The notes under the pieces were generated by a model, which did not search any database, had not been told where the DNA came from, and was given only the letters and a program-made list of their open reading frames with translations. This document shows positions 43,891 through 52,804 of a stretch of DNA of 64,000 nt, in pieces (the stretch's first letter is position 1; each line of letters begins with the position of its first letter). The DNA is from Methanoplanus endosymbiosus. GTDB taxonomy: Archaea; Halobacteriota; Methanomicrobia; Methanomicrobiales; Methanomicrobiaceae. Position numbers and translations under genes: made by a program. The DNA is taken from the NCBI RefSeq assembly GCF_024662215.1, contig NZ_CP096115.1, forward strand, positions 2,108,001 to 2,172,000, written 5' to 3'.

Positions 43891-44988
43891 ATGCTTAAAT
43901 TAGATAATATTTCTAAAAACCTTGGGGAATTCCGTATTGACAATGCCAGCCTTGATGTGATAAAAGGTGAGTATATGGTAATTATCGGCCCTACAGGTGC
44001 GGGTAAGACAATTCTGCTTGAGACTGTCGCAGGCATATATCCTCCGGACTCCGGAAGAGTGATTATGGGTGGCCGGGATATTACCGATGCGCAGCCAAAG
44101 GACAGAAACATTGCAATGGTCTATCAGGATTTTGTTCTCTTTCCGCATCTCACAGTCGAGGCAAATATCGGGTTCGGTCTGAAAAGCAGGAAGGTGCCAC
44201 GTCCTGAGATCGAAAAGAAGGTGAGGGATATAGCATCTGTAATGGGAATTGACCATCTGCTCCATCGATATCCGGGAACTCTGAGTGGAGGAGAGAAGCA
44301 GAGGACTGCCATATGCCGTGCCATCCTGATGGAGCCAGATATTCTGCTCCTTGATGAACCCTTAAGTGCCCTTGATACACAGACGAGGGAAAACCTGAGA
44401 GGGGAGTTAAAGAAGCTTCATAAGATGTTTAACACGACTTTCATTCATATCACCCACAATTATGAGGAGGTATTCTCACTTGCAGACAGGGTTGTTATCA
44501 TGAATGAGGGCAATATCTTACAGATCGGAGATCCTGATGAGGTATTCAGAAAACCAAAGACTGAGTTTATTGCTTCTTTTGTTGGTTTTGAGAATATATA
44601 TCCCTGTAAATGGTTAAGATCAGGTAAATGTCTGAATCTCAGCATTGACAATGTGGATCTGGTCTCGGAATCATATGATTCTTCTATTGCGGGAGATCGT
44701 GCCACTGCTGTCCTGCGAATGGAGGACGTAATTGTCACACCCACAGTTCCTGCCGGAGATGAGTCATGCAATAAGCTTAAGGGAATTATTGATGAGATCC
44801 GTGACAGCGGAGGTTTTGTAAGGATTACTATTGATGCGGGAATCAGGATTAAGGCAGTTATGATGAAGAGGGATTTTTTAAGGATGAATCTGTCTGTGGG
44901 CGACACCGCATATGCAGTATTTCCCTTTGAGGCATTTCATGTCATTCCCTGTGGTGAAGAGGGAATGAATCCGGAACTGAAAGAATAG
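43891..44988 (+). CDS. modC: Molybdate ABC transporter ATPase ModC
   Basis: This 365-residue ATPase has Walker A GPTGAGKTILLE, signature LSGGEKQRTAIC, Walker B LLLDEPLSALD and a mop-like C-terminal region (CNKLKGIIDEIRDSGGFVR). It is the last gene of the modA-A-trmO-B-C operon. The gap to modB is 12 bases. It is convergent with a small regulator gene, whose stop lies 6 bases away. Confidence 0.93.
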   Translation: MLKLDNISKNLGEFRIDNASLDVIKGEYMVIIGPTGAGKTILLETVAGIYPPDSGRVIMGGRDITDAQPKDRNIAMVYQDFVLFPHLTVEANIGFGLKSRKVPRPEIEKKVRDIASVMGIDHLLHRYPGTLSGGEKQRTAICRAILMEPDILLLDEPLSALDTQTRENLRGELKKLHKMFNTTFIHITHNYEEVFSLADRVVIMNEGNILQIGDPDEVFRKPKTEFIASFVGFENIYPCKWLRSGKCLNLSIDNVDLVSESYDSSIAGDRATAVLRMEDVIVTPTVPAGDESCNKLKGIIDEIRDSGGFVRITIDAGIRIKAVMMKRDFLRMNLSVGDTAYAVFPFEAFHVIPCGEEGMNPELKE

Positions 44989-44993
44989 GTTAA

Positions 44994-45344
44994 TCAGCCG
45001 GAATATACGGAATAACCAGTGAGTGCTTTCAGAATTTCCGGATTAATTATCTCTTCGCATTTTTCCGGAAATTTTTCCGTAATCAGCTTAATCATGATTT
45101 TCGTGCCTCTGTCTGTCGTCCAGATACCCACTCTCTCTTCTCTTGTAATCATCTCTGATTTTTCCATTTCCGAGAATGCCGGAAGTACATAATAATGGGG
45201 CACATGCAGGGTTTCCGCGATCTGCCTCGTTGTGGGTAATTTTAATTTTATCTTTTTATCTTCAATTCTGATCTGAATTGTCCCTTTATCTGCCAGAATT
45301 TCTGCTGATGCATTGAAGAGTGTTTCACTGTTGATATTGGGCAT
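44994..45344 (-). CDS. Small winged-helix protein, possible regulator
   Basis: This 116-residue protein contains a helix-turn-helix-like segment LPTTRQIAETLHVPHYYVL followed by strands of a winged-helix wing (ITREERVGIWTTDRGTKIMIK). No enzyme motif is seen. It lies 6 bases from the modC end and 12 bases from a co-directional small gene, upstream of the storage-protein homologue. Its position makes it a reasonable candidate metal-responsive regulator, though its family was not recognised. Confidence 0.7.
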   Translation of the reverse strand: MPNINSETLFNASAEILADKGTIQIRIEDKKIKLKLPTTRQIAETLHVPHYYVLPAFSEMEKSEMITREERVGIWTTDRGTKIMIKLITEKFPEKCEEIINPEILKALTGYSVYSG

Positions 45345-45356
45345 AAAAAAGGGGTT

Positions 45357-45575
45357 TTAGTCTTTCATTTTGCCGTGTTCTGATTCACTGGCAGGTTCAA
45401 GATAGATTATTTCTGCACCAATTTCTTTTGCCATCTGTTCAAGTTCGGTCTTTCTGTAGTGGCTTGCAAGGAATTTTACCTTTGGGTTGTCCTCGCCTAC
45501 GAGGGCCATTACTCTGAATCTTGGCTGTTTGACTCCCTCGCCTACTTTCTGCCTCTCGCGGACATAGATTTTCAT
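45357..45575 (-). CDS. Small conserved-looking protein, function unknown
   Basis: This 72-residue protein has RERQKVGEGVKQPRFRVMALVG, then LASHYRKTELEQMAKEIG and a charged C-terminus. It has a strong GGAGG upstream on the minus strand (45585-45589), so it is a real gene. It is the first gene of a two-gene operon with the winged-helix gene. It resembles a small protein common in methanogens by memory; I do not assign a role. Confidence 0.7.
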   Translation of the reverse strand: MKIYVRERQKVGEGVKQPRFRVMALVGEDNPKVKFLASHYRKTELEQMAKEIGAEIIYLEPASESEHGKMKD

Positions 45576-45660
45576 TTATATTTCCTCCTTTTTCAGCTGT
45601 TATATCAGCTGGTTTACGGAACATTACTTATCCTTTGTAGTATATTAATATTTGTATCAC

Positions 45661-46467
45661 ATGAGTAAGAGAAAGGAGATTAAAAATAAATTACAGGGTG
45701 AGACCCTGGTTCGCAAGGGACTTATGCATGAGAGATCCGGGGTTGAAACTATCAGGATCACACCTGAGCTCAATGTTATTAAAGTCGGTGGTCATGGTAC
45801 AATTGACTTTGGCAAGGAGGTAGTTATACCAATTGTCGAAGAACTTGGTGAACTGTCGCGTGAGCATCAGATGCTTATCGTAACCGGAGGGGGCGTGCGT
45901 GTCAGGCATATTATGGATATTGGAATTGATCTTGGGATGCCCACCGGAATTTTAGCTGAACTTTCGGGCACAATCAGTGAGCAGAATGCACTTATGCTCT
46001 CTGTTCTTATGGCAAAGTACAATGCAGTTAAAATAAGCAATGACGATCTTCTGGATATCCCCATGCTTTTAAGTCTTGGGCAGGTTCCGATTATGAGGGG
46101 CACTCCAATTTACAGCTTTTACGAAACCCCGACAGTCGTTGGGCCGATTCCAAGTCACAGAACCGATACCGGTGCATTCCTCGCAGCTGAGGTTATGGGT
46201 GCTAAAAACTGTATTCTTGTAAAGAATGTGGACGGCCTCTTCGATAAAAACCCGCTCCTGTATGATGACGCAGAGCTGATTGAGGACATCAGGGCAGAAG
46301 AGGTCCTTGAGATGGATCTCGAGGATCTCGTGCTTGAGGAGGCAGTTCTTGAGATGCTTCAGCATTCAAAGAATATGCATGAGGTTAAGATCGTAAACGG
46401 GCATGTAAGGGGCAATATAACAAAAGTGCTGAACGGCGAGAAGGTCGGAACAATAATCCGGCAGTAG
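45661..46467 (+). CDS. Molybdenum storage protein homologue (MosA/MosB, amino-acid-kinase fold)
   Basis: This 268-residue protein matches the MoSto pattern: VIKVGGHGTIDFGKEVVIP, LIVTGGGVRVRHIMDIGIDL, IPSHRTDTGAFLAAEVMG, NVDGLFDKNPL and VKIVNGHVRGNITKVLNGEK. In Azotobacter, MosA/MosB store Mo or W as polyoxometalate clusters using ATP. A single gene is present here, so the protein would be a homo-oligomer. The start is ATG 45661 (a TTG at 45652 would add three residues), with no Shine-Dalgarno. A general uridylate-kinase-like protein is an alternative, but context and motifs favour MoSto. Confidence 0.85.
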   Translation: MSKRKEIKNKLQGETLVRKGLMHERSGVETIRITPELNVIKVGGHGTIDFGKEVVIPIVEELGELSREHQMLIVTGGGVRVRHIMDIGIDLGMPTGILAELSGTISEQNALMLSVLMAKYNAVKISNDDLLDIPMLLSLGQVPIMRGTPIYSFYETPTVVGPIPSHRTDTGAFLAAEVMGAKNCILVKNVDGLFDKNPLLYDDAELIEDIRAEEVLEMDLEDLVLEEAVLEMLQHSKNMHEVKIVNGHVRGNITKVLNGEKVGTIIRQ

Positions 46468-46527
46468 TCTGAAAAAAGTTTCTGCCTATGGTAATTATTC
46501 GGGCAGTAATATCTTGGAATGATCATG

Positions 46528-46553
46528 CAGGGTTTTGATCTTCAAAAACCCTG
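46528..46553. terminator. Strong hairpin between the storage-protein gene and mobB-moaE
   Basis: CAGGGTTTT (46528-46536) pairs perfectly with AAAACCCTG (46545-46553) around the 8-base loop GATCTTCA. It lies between convergent genes. The 9-base stem could act as a bidirectional terminator or 3'-end stabiliser; there is no long T tract right after it. Confidence 0.5.
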
Positions 46554-46610
46554 AACTGATTATAAATACATAATTATTTTATGACGCATAAGTTTCCGGA
46601 AGAACGGGTT

Positions 46611-47372
46611 CTATGCGTCATGCAGTTCTGATTTGATTCTGTCAACTGCATCCTGAACCGCTGCAAAACCTTCCTCCCTGTGAGATGCGGCAACAGCAAT
46701 GTATGTGATGTCATCACCGGCGTTTATCCTCCCGGAATTGTGGTGAATGCGGACACCGAGTATTCCCTCTCTGTTTTTAATATCTTCAGTTACGCCGTCT
46801 ATTATTCTTTTAAGTTTATCTGTGTCGGTGAATTCAAGATATTTGGTGATATTCTCTCCGGTGATTTCCCTGACAATCCCGTTGAATGTAATTATGCAGC
46901 CCGTTTTCGGGAGTTCGATATTTTCCCTTAAATCCCTGACAAGTCCCTGCATTGTGAAGAAGTCATCAAATTTATCAAGTGACTCCACAATTTCTGATAC
47001 ATCCGGATTCTTAAAGATACAGTTTTCCGCTTCCAGATCTCCGAGGCAGACCTTTCTGAAATTATATTTTTTAAAACCCTCGATGACTGCATATTTAATT
47101 CCGGCATCTGAGAGGTGTCCAAGTATGTTGTTCAGGTCATTTTCTTCTGCATATATTACCGATTTTTCACCGTCAATTCCTGTGACAACCTTTGCACCGT
47201 TCTCAAAATGCCCTGTCATATCCTTTCCGGGATTTAAGTCATAGTTGTGATGTCCGAGATGTTTTATCACGCCGGTCTTTCCGGGGTATTTTTCCTCAAG
47301 TATTGTTACGAGTTTTTTTATTAATACTGTTTTTCCTGAATTGGAATATCCCGCGATATGAATTATTTTCAT
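46611..47372 (-). CDS. MobB-MoaE fusion protein
   Basis: The 253 residues consist of a MobB-type P-loop domain (IHIAGYSNSGKTVLIKKL, GVIKHLGHH; about 1-140) and a MoaE-type domain (about 150-253; GIVREITGENITKYLEF, IHHNSGRINAGDDITYIAVAASHREEGF). MobB helps attach the GMP part of the cofactor and MoaE is the large subunit of molybdopterin synthase. The protein ends at RIKSELHDA; the usual C-terminal WKKE-type catalytic lysine motif of MoaE is absent, though the preceding Lys is kept. Fusions of this type are known in methanogens. Confidence 0.87.
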   Translation of the reverse strand: MKIIHIAGYSNSGKTVLIKKLVTILEEKYPGKTGVIKHLGHHNYDLNPGKDMTGHFENGAKVVTGIDGEKSVIYAEENDLNNILGHLSDAGIKYAVIEGFKKYNFRKVCLGDLEAENCIFKNPDVSEIVESLDKFDDFFTMQGLVRDLRENIELPKTGCIITFNGIVREITGENITKYLEFTDTDKLKRIIDGVTEDIKNREGILGVRIHHNSGRINAGDDITYIAVAASHREEGFAAVQDAVDRIKSELHDA

Positions 47373-47833
47373 CTGTTCACTATTGTATGTCTGCCGGAAT
47401 AATAAAAGAATTACCTGATTTATTTTGGTATTGGTTTATTCATTGAATGGTCAGTTCTGAAATATGGTTTTTTGCTGCTTATTTTCTTAAAATAATTGAC
47501 ATACGCTCGTAATTTTTGTGAGCGCATATGAATTTTAAGTTTAACCCATTTCATTGTCATAAAGAGTATTACTATATATCATAAATCGTAACACTTGTCG
47601 TTAAAAATCAAAGAATTGGTTTTTATTAATTAATATTTACTAGATTTGGATTGTATTTTTTAAAATTTATATTGAGTATTATTAGGAATGCTTATATCCG
47701 GAGATATGTTAATGTACGATTGTCCCATGCGGGGACGTGCAGTAGTGAATATCATCAATTTCCGGCGGGTAATAATCCGTCGTTGTTCAGTGAAAGTAAT
47801 GCATTGCACTTATAGGGTATAGGAGGAAAAAAT
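47373..47833 (+). promoter_or_regulatory. Promoter and long structured 5' leader of mcr
   Basis: TATA-like elements occur near 47666-47674 (AATTTATATTG) and 47691-47697 (TTATATC). A GAGCG/CGCTC hairpin lies further upstream (47504-47524). In the probable leader, GTCCC/GGGAC (47722-47736) and CGGCGG/CCGTCG (47763-47782) form two hairpins. AGGAGG (47820-47825) precedes ATG 47834. With a start near 47720 the leader would exceed 100 bases, unusual in archaea that often have short leaders. Confidence 0.55.
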
Positions 47834-49138
47834 ATGGCAAAATATTCCGACACAATTGATCTTTATTCAGATGATGGTAAACTTCTGAAGAGTGGTGTTG
47901 AGCTAAATAAGATAAGTCCGCTTGTAAATCCGGCAACTCTTAAGCTCATCGACCAGACAAAGAGAAACATCGCTGTAAACCTTGGCGGTATCGAAAAAGC
48001 TCTTAAAACCGGTAAACTCGGAAAGGGCGGCAAGATTCTCGGACGTGAACTTGATCTTCCAATTATGGAGAACAAGGAAGCAGTTGTTGCAAAAATCCAG
48101 GAATACGTAGGTGTTGAAGGCGAAGATGCAACAATCCGCGAATTCAAGGGCGGAAACCTGCTTCTTGTTGAAGTACCAAAGGCACGCCTGAATGCAGCAT
48201 CCACATATGATGCAGCAATCACATCAGTTGCAGCAGCAACAACATACGCAATTGTCGATGAATTCGGCGTTGATATGTTTGATGCATCAACTGTAAAGGC
48301 AGCAACATTCGGTGCATACCCACATACCATGGATATGGAAGGTGCACTTGTATCATCAGTTCTTGCAGTTCCGCAGAACAATGAAGGTCTTGGTTTCTCA
48401 CTCCGTAACATCGGTGTTAACCACTACGTTATGATGACAGGAAGAAATGCAATGCAGGGTGCAGCACTTGCAGCAACCCTTGAGACAGCAGGAGAGTTCG
48501 AGATGGGCGGTGCAATCGGTCCGTTCGAGCGCCACATGCTTCTCCAGTACGCATACCAGGGTCTTAACGCAAACAACCTTGTATATGATCTCGTAAAGGA
48601 GAACGGCCAGACAGGAACAGTCGGAACTGTTGTCCAGTCACTTGTCGAGAAGGCAATTGAGGACAAAGTAATCGTCCCAGGAAAGAAGGGCGGATACTTC
48701 CAGTTCTACGACACAAAGGATCCAATGCTGTGGAATGCATACGCAGCAGCAGGTACACTTGCAGCAACCATGGTCAACTGTGGTGCAGGACGTTTCGCAC
48801 AGGCAGTTTCATCAACACTGCTCTACTTCAACGATCTGCTTGAGCACGAGACCGGCCTTCCATCAACTGATTTCGGTCGTGTAATGGGTACAGCTGTCGG
48901 TTTCTCATTCTTCAGCCACTCAATCTACGGTGGTGGAGGTCCAGGTATCTTCAATGGAAACCACGTTGTCACACGCCACGCAAACGGCTGTGCAATTCCA
49001 TGTGTAGTTGCAGCATGTGCACTTGATGCAGGTACACAGATGTTCACTCCAGAGGGAACATCAGCAGTTATGGGCGAAACATACGGTCAGATCCCTGAGT
49101 TCAACAAACCAATGGATCAGATCGCAAACGGAGTCTGA
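47834..49138 (+). CDS. mcrB: Methyl-coenzyme M reductase subunit beta
   Basis: This 434-residue protein is McrB: ELDLPIMENKEAVVAKIQEYV near the N-terminus, VNHYVMMTGRNAMQGAALAATLE, and the C-terminal YGGGGPGIFNGNHVVTRH. McrABG catalyses the final step, CH3-S-CoM plus CoB-SH to methane and heterodisulfide. The start ATG is 8 bases after AGGAGG. It is first in the classical mcrBDCGA operon, and the codon usage looks like a highly expressed gene. Confidence 0.98.
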   Translation: MAKYSDTIDLYSDDGKLLKSGVELNKISPLVNPATLKLIDQTKRNIAVNLGGIEKALKTGKLGKGGKILGRELDLPIMENKEAVVAKIQEYVGVEGEDATIREFKGGNLLLVEVPKARLNAASTYDAAITSVAAATTYAIVDEFGVDMFDASTVKAATFGAYPHTMDMEGALVSSVLAVPQNNEGLGFSLRNIGVNHYVMMTGRNAMQGAALAATLETAGEFEMGGAIGPFERHMLLQYAYQGLNANNLVYDLVKENGQTGTVGTVVQSLVEKAIEDKVIVPGKKGGYFQFYDTKDPMLWNAYAAAGTLAATMVNCGAGRFAQAVSSTLLYFNDLLEHETGLPSTDFGRVMGTAVGFSFFSHSIYGGGGPGIFNGNHVVTRHANGCAIPCVVAACALDAGTQMFTPEGTSAVMGETYGQIPEFNKPMDQIANGV

Positions 49139-49160
49139 ATAGATCACATTTAGGTTTGGA

Positions 49161-49634
49161 ATGACTAAAAGCCAAAAAGTATATCCACAATGCAGGGTAG
49201 TCCCTCTCCGCATGCTGTCACCTGAAACTGCTGAAATCTTTCTTGATAAGGTGGTTAAGGTTGAAGGGATCAGAAGAATGACCATAAATGGTCCTTCTCT
49301 TCCAAAAACCGTTCCTTACGGTCCTGCACGCGGAAAACCCAATCCCAATACCAACAGGAGAGCCATTCATATCGGTAACACTGAGGTTGAACTCAGGGTA
49401 CAGGCAGGAATGTTTGTCTTTGAACTTGAGGGTGAGGATGTAATAGAAAATATCAGGGCAGTCTGTGATGAAATATTCATAAAGTTTCCATATCAGCTCC
49501 AGGTCGGAAAATATATGAAAACATCCCCGACACTGTCTGATTACTGTAAATACGGCCCTGATGCTGACGAGAATATGATTGGACTTTCCGACCCGAGAAA
49601 AGACGGGCCGGTAATCTTACAGGGTTTTAAATAA
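49161..49634 (+). CDS. mcrD: Methyl-coenzyme M reductase operon protein D
   Basis: This 157-residue McrD has PQCRVVPLRMLSPETAEIFL, the RRMTINGPSLPKTVPYGPARG core, and a C-terminal half with YGPDADENMIGLSDPRKDGP. McrD helps with assembly or activation of Mcr; its exact mechanism is not settled. It is 22 bases after mcrB, and its stop directly abuts the mcrC start. Confidence 0.95.
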   Translation: MTKSQKVYPQCRVVPLRMLSPETAEIFLDKVVKVEGIRRMTINGPSLPKTVPYGPARGKPNPNTNRRAIHIGNTEVELRVQAGMFVFELEGEDVIENIRAVCDEIFIKFPYQLQVGKYMKTSPTLSDYCKYGPDADENMIGLSDPRKDGPVILQGFK

Positions 49635-50255
49635 ATGCCTATAGGTCGTGTCACCCAGGTTGTTGACTGCCGCGAAAGTATGGGTATGGGTAAAGGTGGC
49701 GGCCTTGCCCAGAGAGGTACTATATCCGAATGCCGCCATCCGGATGTAATAGTCGTTGGCATGTCTCCAGGCAGGCGACACGTAACAAAACCAGTCTGTG
49801 ATATAACATCAGGCCTCAGAAGAGAAGGTGTTGAATTTTCGGTCAGCACTCTTGTCTTAAACGCCGGAAGCGGCGTTCCCCCCGATGCTCCGGCGATAGC
49901 CGGTTCGGTTCTGGGGGCATATTTCGGCCTGAACCCGAAAGAAACTGCACAGATAGAGCAGCATAAAGTTGCAATTCTTCATCACGGCAATGTGAGATCT
50001 CATGTTGTGGAGAAGGTTCGCTTTATTCTCGAGAGATGTGATATCGATGCAGTTGTTGTATCGCAGGCACCTGTGGATTACGAAGATCTTGCAAAAGTTG
50101 GTGTTAAAACCGCTTATGTGATGCCGTCACCTGATAAGGTGAAGACAAAAGGCAGGGTCATTCGCATCGTCAGCGGAGTTACAAGAGGACAGACCCCTAC
50201 AAGGGAGAAACTGGCAGAAGTTATTTCGGCTGTAATGAAATCAATGAAACAATAA
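49635..50255 (+). CDS. mcrC: Methyl-coenzyme M reductase operon protein C
   Basis: This 206-residue McrC opens with RVTQVVDCRESMGMGKGGGL and has SPGRRHVTKPVCDITSGLRR and HHGNVRSHVVEKVRFILERC. McrC takes part in the ATP-dependent activation of Mcr together with Hdr-type proteins. The start abuts mcrD without spacer. No anomalies were seen. Confidence 0.96.
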   Translation: MPIGRVTQVVDCRESMGMGKGGGLAQRGTISECRHPDVIVVGMSPGRRHVTKPVCDITSGLRREGVEFSVSTLVLNAGSGVPPDAPAIAGSVLGAYFGLNPKETAQIEQHKVAILHHGNVRSHVVEKVRFILERCDIDAVVVSQAPVDYEDLAKVGVKTAYVMPSPDKVKTKGRVIRIVSGVTRGQTPTREKLAEVISAVMKSMKQ

Positions 50256-50273
50256 TTTAAAGGTGAAATTAAT

Positions 50274-51035
50274 ATGGCATATACACCACAGTATGGGCCA
50301 GGAACCTCTGTTATCGCTGAAAACAGGCGCAGACAGATGAACCCTGCAGTCCAGCTTGAGAAGGTTCGTGAGGTTACTGACGAAGATATCGTTCTTATCC
50401 TTGGTCACCGTGCACCAGGATCAGCATACCCAACAGCACACCCGCCGCTCGCAGAGCAGCAGGAACCAGACTGCCCAATCAGAAAGATTGTTGCACCAAC
50501 AGAGGGAGCAAAGGCAGGAGACCGCGTACGTTACATTCAGTTCGCAGACTCAATGTACAACGCACCATCACAGCCATACCAGCGCACATACTCGGAGTGC
50601 TACCGCTTCCGTGGCATTGACCCGGGTACTCTTTCCGGACGTCAGATCGTAGAGTGCCGTGAGAGGGATCTTGAACAGTACTCAAAGCTTCTCATTGAAT
50701 CAGAGATGTTTGACCCGGCTCTTGTAAGCTGCCGTGGTGCAACAGTTCACGGTCACTCACTGCGTCTTGCAGAAGATGGCCTTATGTTTGATATGCTCCA
50801 GCGCTGTATCTTAAAAGACGGCAATGTAAAGTATGTCAAAGACCAGATTGGAGAGCCACTTGACCGTGAGGTTGATGTAGGCAAGCCAATGGATGAGGAA
50901 TGGCTCAAAGCACACTCAACAATCTTCCACTCACTTGTTGGTGCTGCATACCGTGACGATGCAGAATATATCGAATACATTCAGCGCATCCACGCACTTA
51001 GAACAAAATACGGCTTTATGCCAAAGGAGGAGTGA
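50274..51035 (+). CDS. mcrG: Methyl-coenzyme M reductase subunit gamma
   Basis: This 253-residue McrG has YTPQYGPGTSVIAENRRRQM, LILGHRAPGSAYPTAHPPL and YRFRGIDPGTLSGRQIVECR. It lies 18 bases after mcrC and 5 bases before mcrA, whose ribosome binding site GGAGG sits in the mcrG 3' end. The length is normal for the family. Confidence 0.98.
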   Translation: MAYTPQYGPGTSVIAENRRRQMNPAVQLEKVREVTDEDIVLILGHRAPGSAYPTAHPPLAEQQEPDCPIRKIVAPTEGAKAGDRVRYIQFADSMYNAPSQPYQRTYSECYRFRGIDPGTLSGRQIVECRERDLEQYSKLLIESEMFDPALVSCRGATVHGHSLRLAEDGLMFDMLQRCILKDGNVKYVKDQIGEPLDREVDVGKPMDEEWLKAHSTIFHSLVGAAYRDDAEYIEYIQRIHALRTKYGFMPKEE

Positions 51036-51040
51036 TTTAG

Positions 51041-52747
51041 ATGGGTAAAATTGAGAGATCACAGAAACTTTTCCTTGATGCACTTAAACAGAAGTTCCAG
51101 GGAGAAGACGTAGAATCAGTAAAGACAACATTCTACAACTTTGACGGTGTCCGCCAGTCCCCACGTAAGCGTGAGTTCATGGAGGCAACAAAGGCTGTCG
51201 AAGCAAAGCGTGGAATGGCCATGTACGATCCAGAGCACTGCCACCTTGGTGGTCTGCCAATGGGTCAGAGACAGCTCATGACCTACGAAGTGTCCGGATC
51301 AGGTACATTTGTAGAGGGTGATGATCTTCACTTCGTCAACAATGCAGCAATGCAGCAGTTCTGGGATACAATCCGCAGATCAGTTATTGTCGGAATGGAT
51401 CTTGCACACGCAACACTCCAGAAGCGTCTCGGAAAGGAAGTTACTCCTGAGACAATCAACGAGTACCTCCACATCTTAAACCACGCAATGCCTGGTGCAG
51501 CAGTTGTTCAGGAACACATGGTCGAGACACATCCTGGCCTTGTCGATGACTGTTACGTAAAGGTATTCACCGGTGACGATGAGATGGCTGACGACATTGA
51601 GCCACAGTTCCTCATTAACGTTGAGAAGCTCTTCCCTGCAGATCAGGCAGAAGTTCTCAAGGCAGAGGTCGGCAAGTCAATGTACCAGGCAATCCACATA
51701 CCAACAATTGTCTCAAGGACATGCGATGGTGGAACAACCTCCAGATGGTCAGCAATGCAGATCGGAATGTCATTCATCGCAGCATACAGAATGTGTGCAG
51801 GTGAAGCAGCAGTCGCAGATCTTTCATTCGCAGCAAAACACGCCGGTGTAGTTCAGATGGCATCTATTCTGCCTGCCCGCCGTGCACGTGGTCCTAACGA
51901 ACCTGGTGGAATTAAGTTCGGTCTCTTCTCCGATATCATCCAGGCAAACCGTACACATCCAAACGACCCTGCAAAGGCATCCCTTGAGGTAGTCGGTGCA
52001 GGTACAATGCTCTTCGACCAGATCTGGCTCGGATCATACATGTCTGGTGGTGTTGGATTTACACAGTATGCAACAGCTGCATACACTGACAACATCCTCG
52101 ATGAGTACACATACTACGGTATGGACTACATCAAGGACAAATATGGCGTAGACTACACCAACCCTGACCCCGCAAAGATCGTCAAGCCAACACAGGATGT
52201 TGTAAATGACATTGCATCCGAGGTTAACCTCAATGCAATGGAGCAGTATGAACAGTTCCCGACAATGATGGAGGATCACTTCGGTGGTTCACAGCGTGCC
52301 GGTGTCATGGCAGCAGCATGTGGTCTGTCCACATCTATCGCAACCGGAAATTCAAACGCAGGTCTGAATGGATGGTACCTTTCAATGCTTATGCACAAGG
52401 AAGGATGGTCACGTCTCGGATTCTTCGGATACGATCTTCAGGACCAGTGTGGTTCAGCAAACTCACTCTCTATGGAACCAGACCGTGGTCTCATTGGAGA
52501 ACTGCGTGGACCAAACTATCCAAACTATGCAATGAATGTCGGTCACCAGGGAGAGTATGCAGCTATTGTAGGTGCAGCTCACTACGGACGCGGCGATGCA
52601 TTCTGTTTCAACCCGCTTGTTAAGATCTGCTTCGCAGACCCATCAATCGGATTTGACTACGCAGAGCCACGTAAGGAATTCGCAAGGGGAGCAATCCGCG
52701 AGTTCATGCCATCAGGCGAGCGCTCACTGATCATACCAGCAAGGTAA
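51041..52747 (+). CDS. mcrA: Methyl-coenzyme M reductase subunit alpha
   Basis: This 568-residue catalytic subunit binds F430. It has the arginine-methylation region [14 protein letters not shown] and the active-site segment [17 protein letters not shown]. The GFFGYDL glycine-tyrosine motif carries the thioglycine and the Cys in DQCG is modified in known enzymes. Length and motifs are those of canonical methanogenic Mcr, not alkane-oxidising variants. It ends the operon and is followed by a hairpin terminator. Confidence 0.99.
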   Translation: MGKIERSQKLFLDALKQKFQGEDVESVKTTFYNFDGVRQSPRKREFMEATKAVEAKRGMAMYDPEHCHLGGLPMGQRQLMTYEVSGSGTFVEGDDLHFVNNAAMQQFWDTIRRSVIVGMDLAHATLQKRLGKEVTPETINEYLHILNHAMPGAAVVQEHMVETHPGLVDDCYVKVFTGDDEMADDIEPQFLINVEKLFPADQAEVLKAEVGKSMYQAIHIPTIVSRTCDGGTTSRWSAMQIGMSFIAAYRMCAGEAAVADLSFAAKHAGVVQMASILPARRARGPNEPGGIKFGLFSDIIQANRTHPNDPAKASLEVVGAGTMLFDQIWLGSYMSGGVGFTQYATAAYTDNILDEYTYYGMDYIKDKYGVDYTNPDPAKIVKPTQDVVNDIASEVNLNAMEQYEQFPTMMEDHFGGSQRAGVMAAACGLSTSIATGNSNAGLNGWYLSMLMHKEGWSRLGFFGYDLQDQCGSANSLSMEPDRGLIGELRGPNYPNYAMNVGHQGEYAAIVGAAHYGRGDAFCFNPLVKICFADPSIGFDYAEPRKEFARGAIREFMPSGERSLIIPAR

Positions 52748-52779
52748 GATCACCCAAAATATTTTTTTAATCTGTTTTA

Positions 52780-52804
52780 TTCCGGTTATTTGCCGGAATT
52801 TTTT
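52780..52804 (+). terminator. Terminator of the mcr operon
   Basis: TTCCGG (52780-52785) pairs with CCGGAA (52793-52798), followed by a run of T (52799-52804). A T7 tract already occurs 14 bases after the mcrA stop (52762-52768). Two successive signals fit strong transcription of mcr. Confidence 0.7.
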
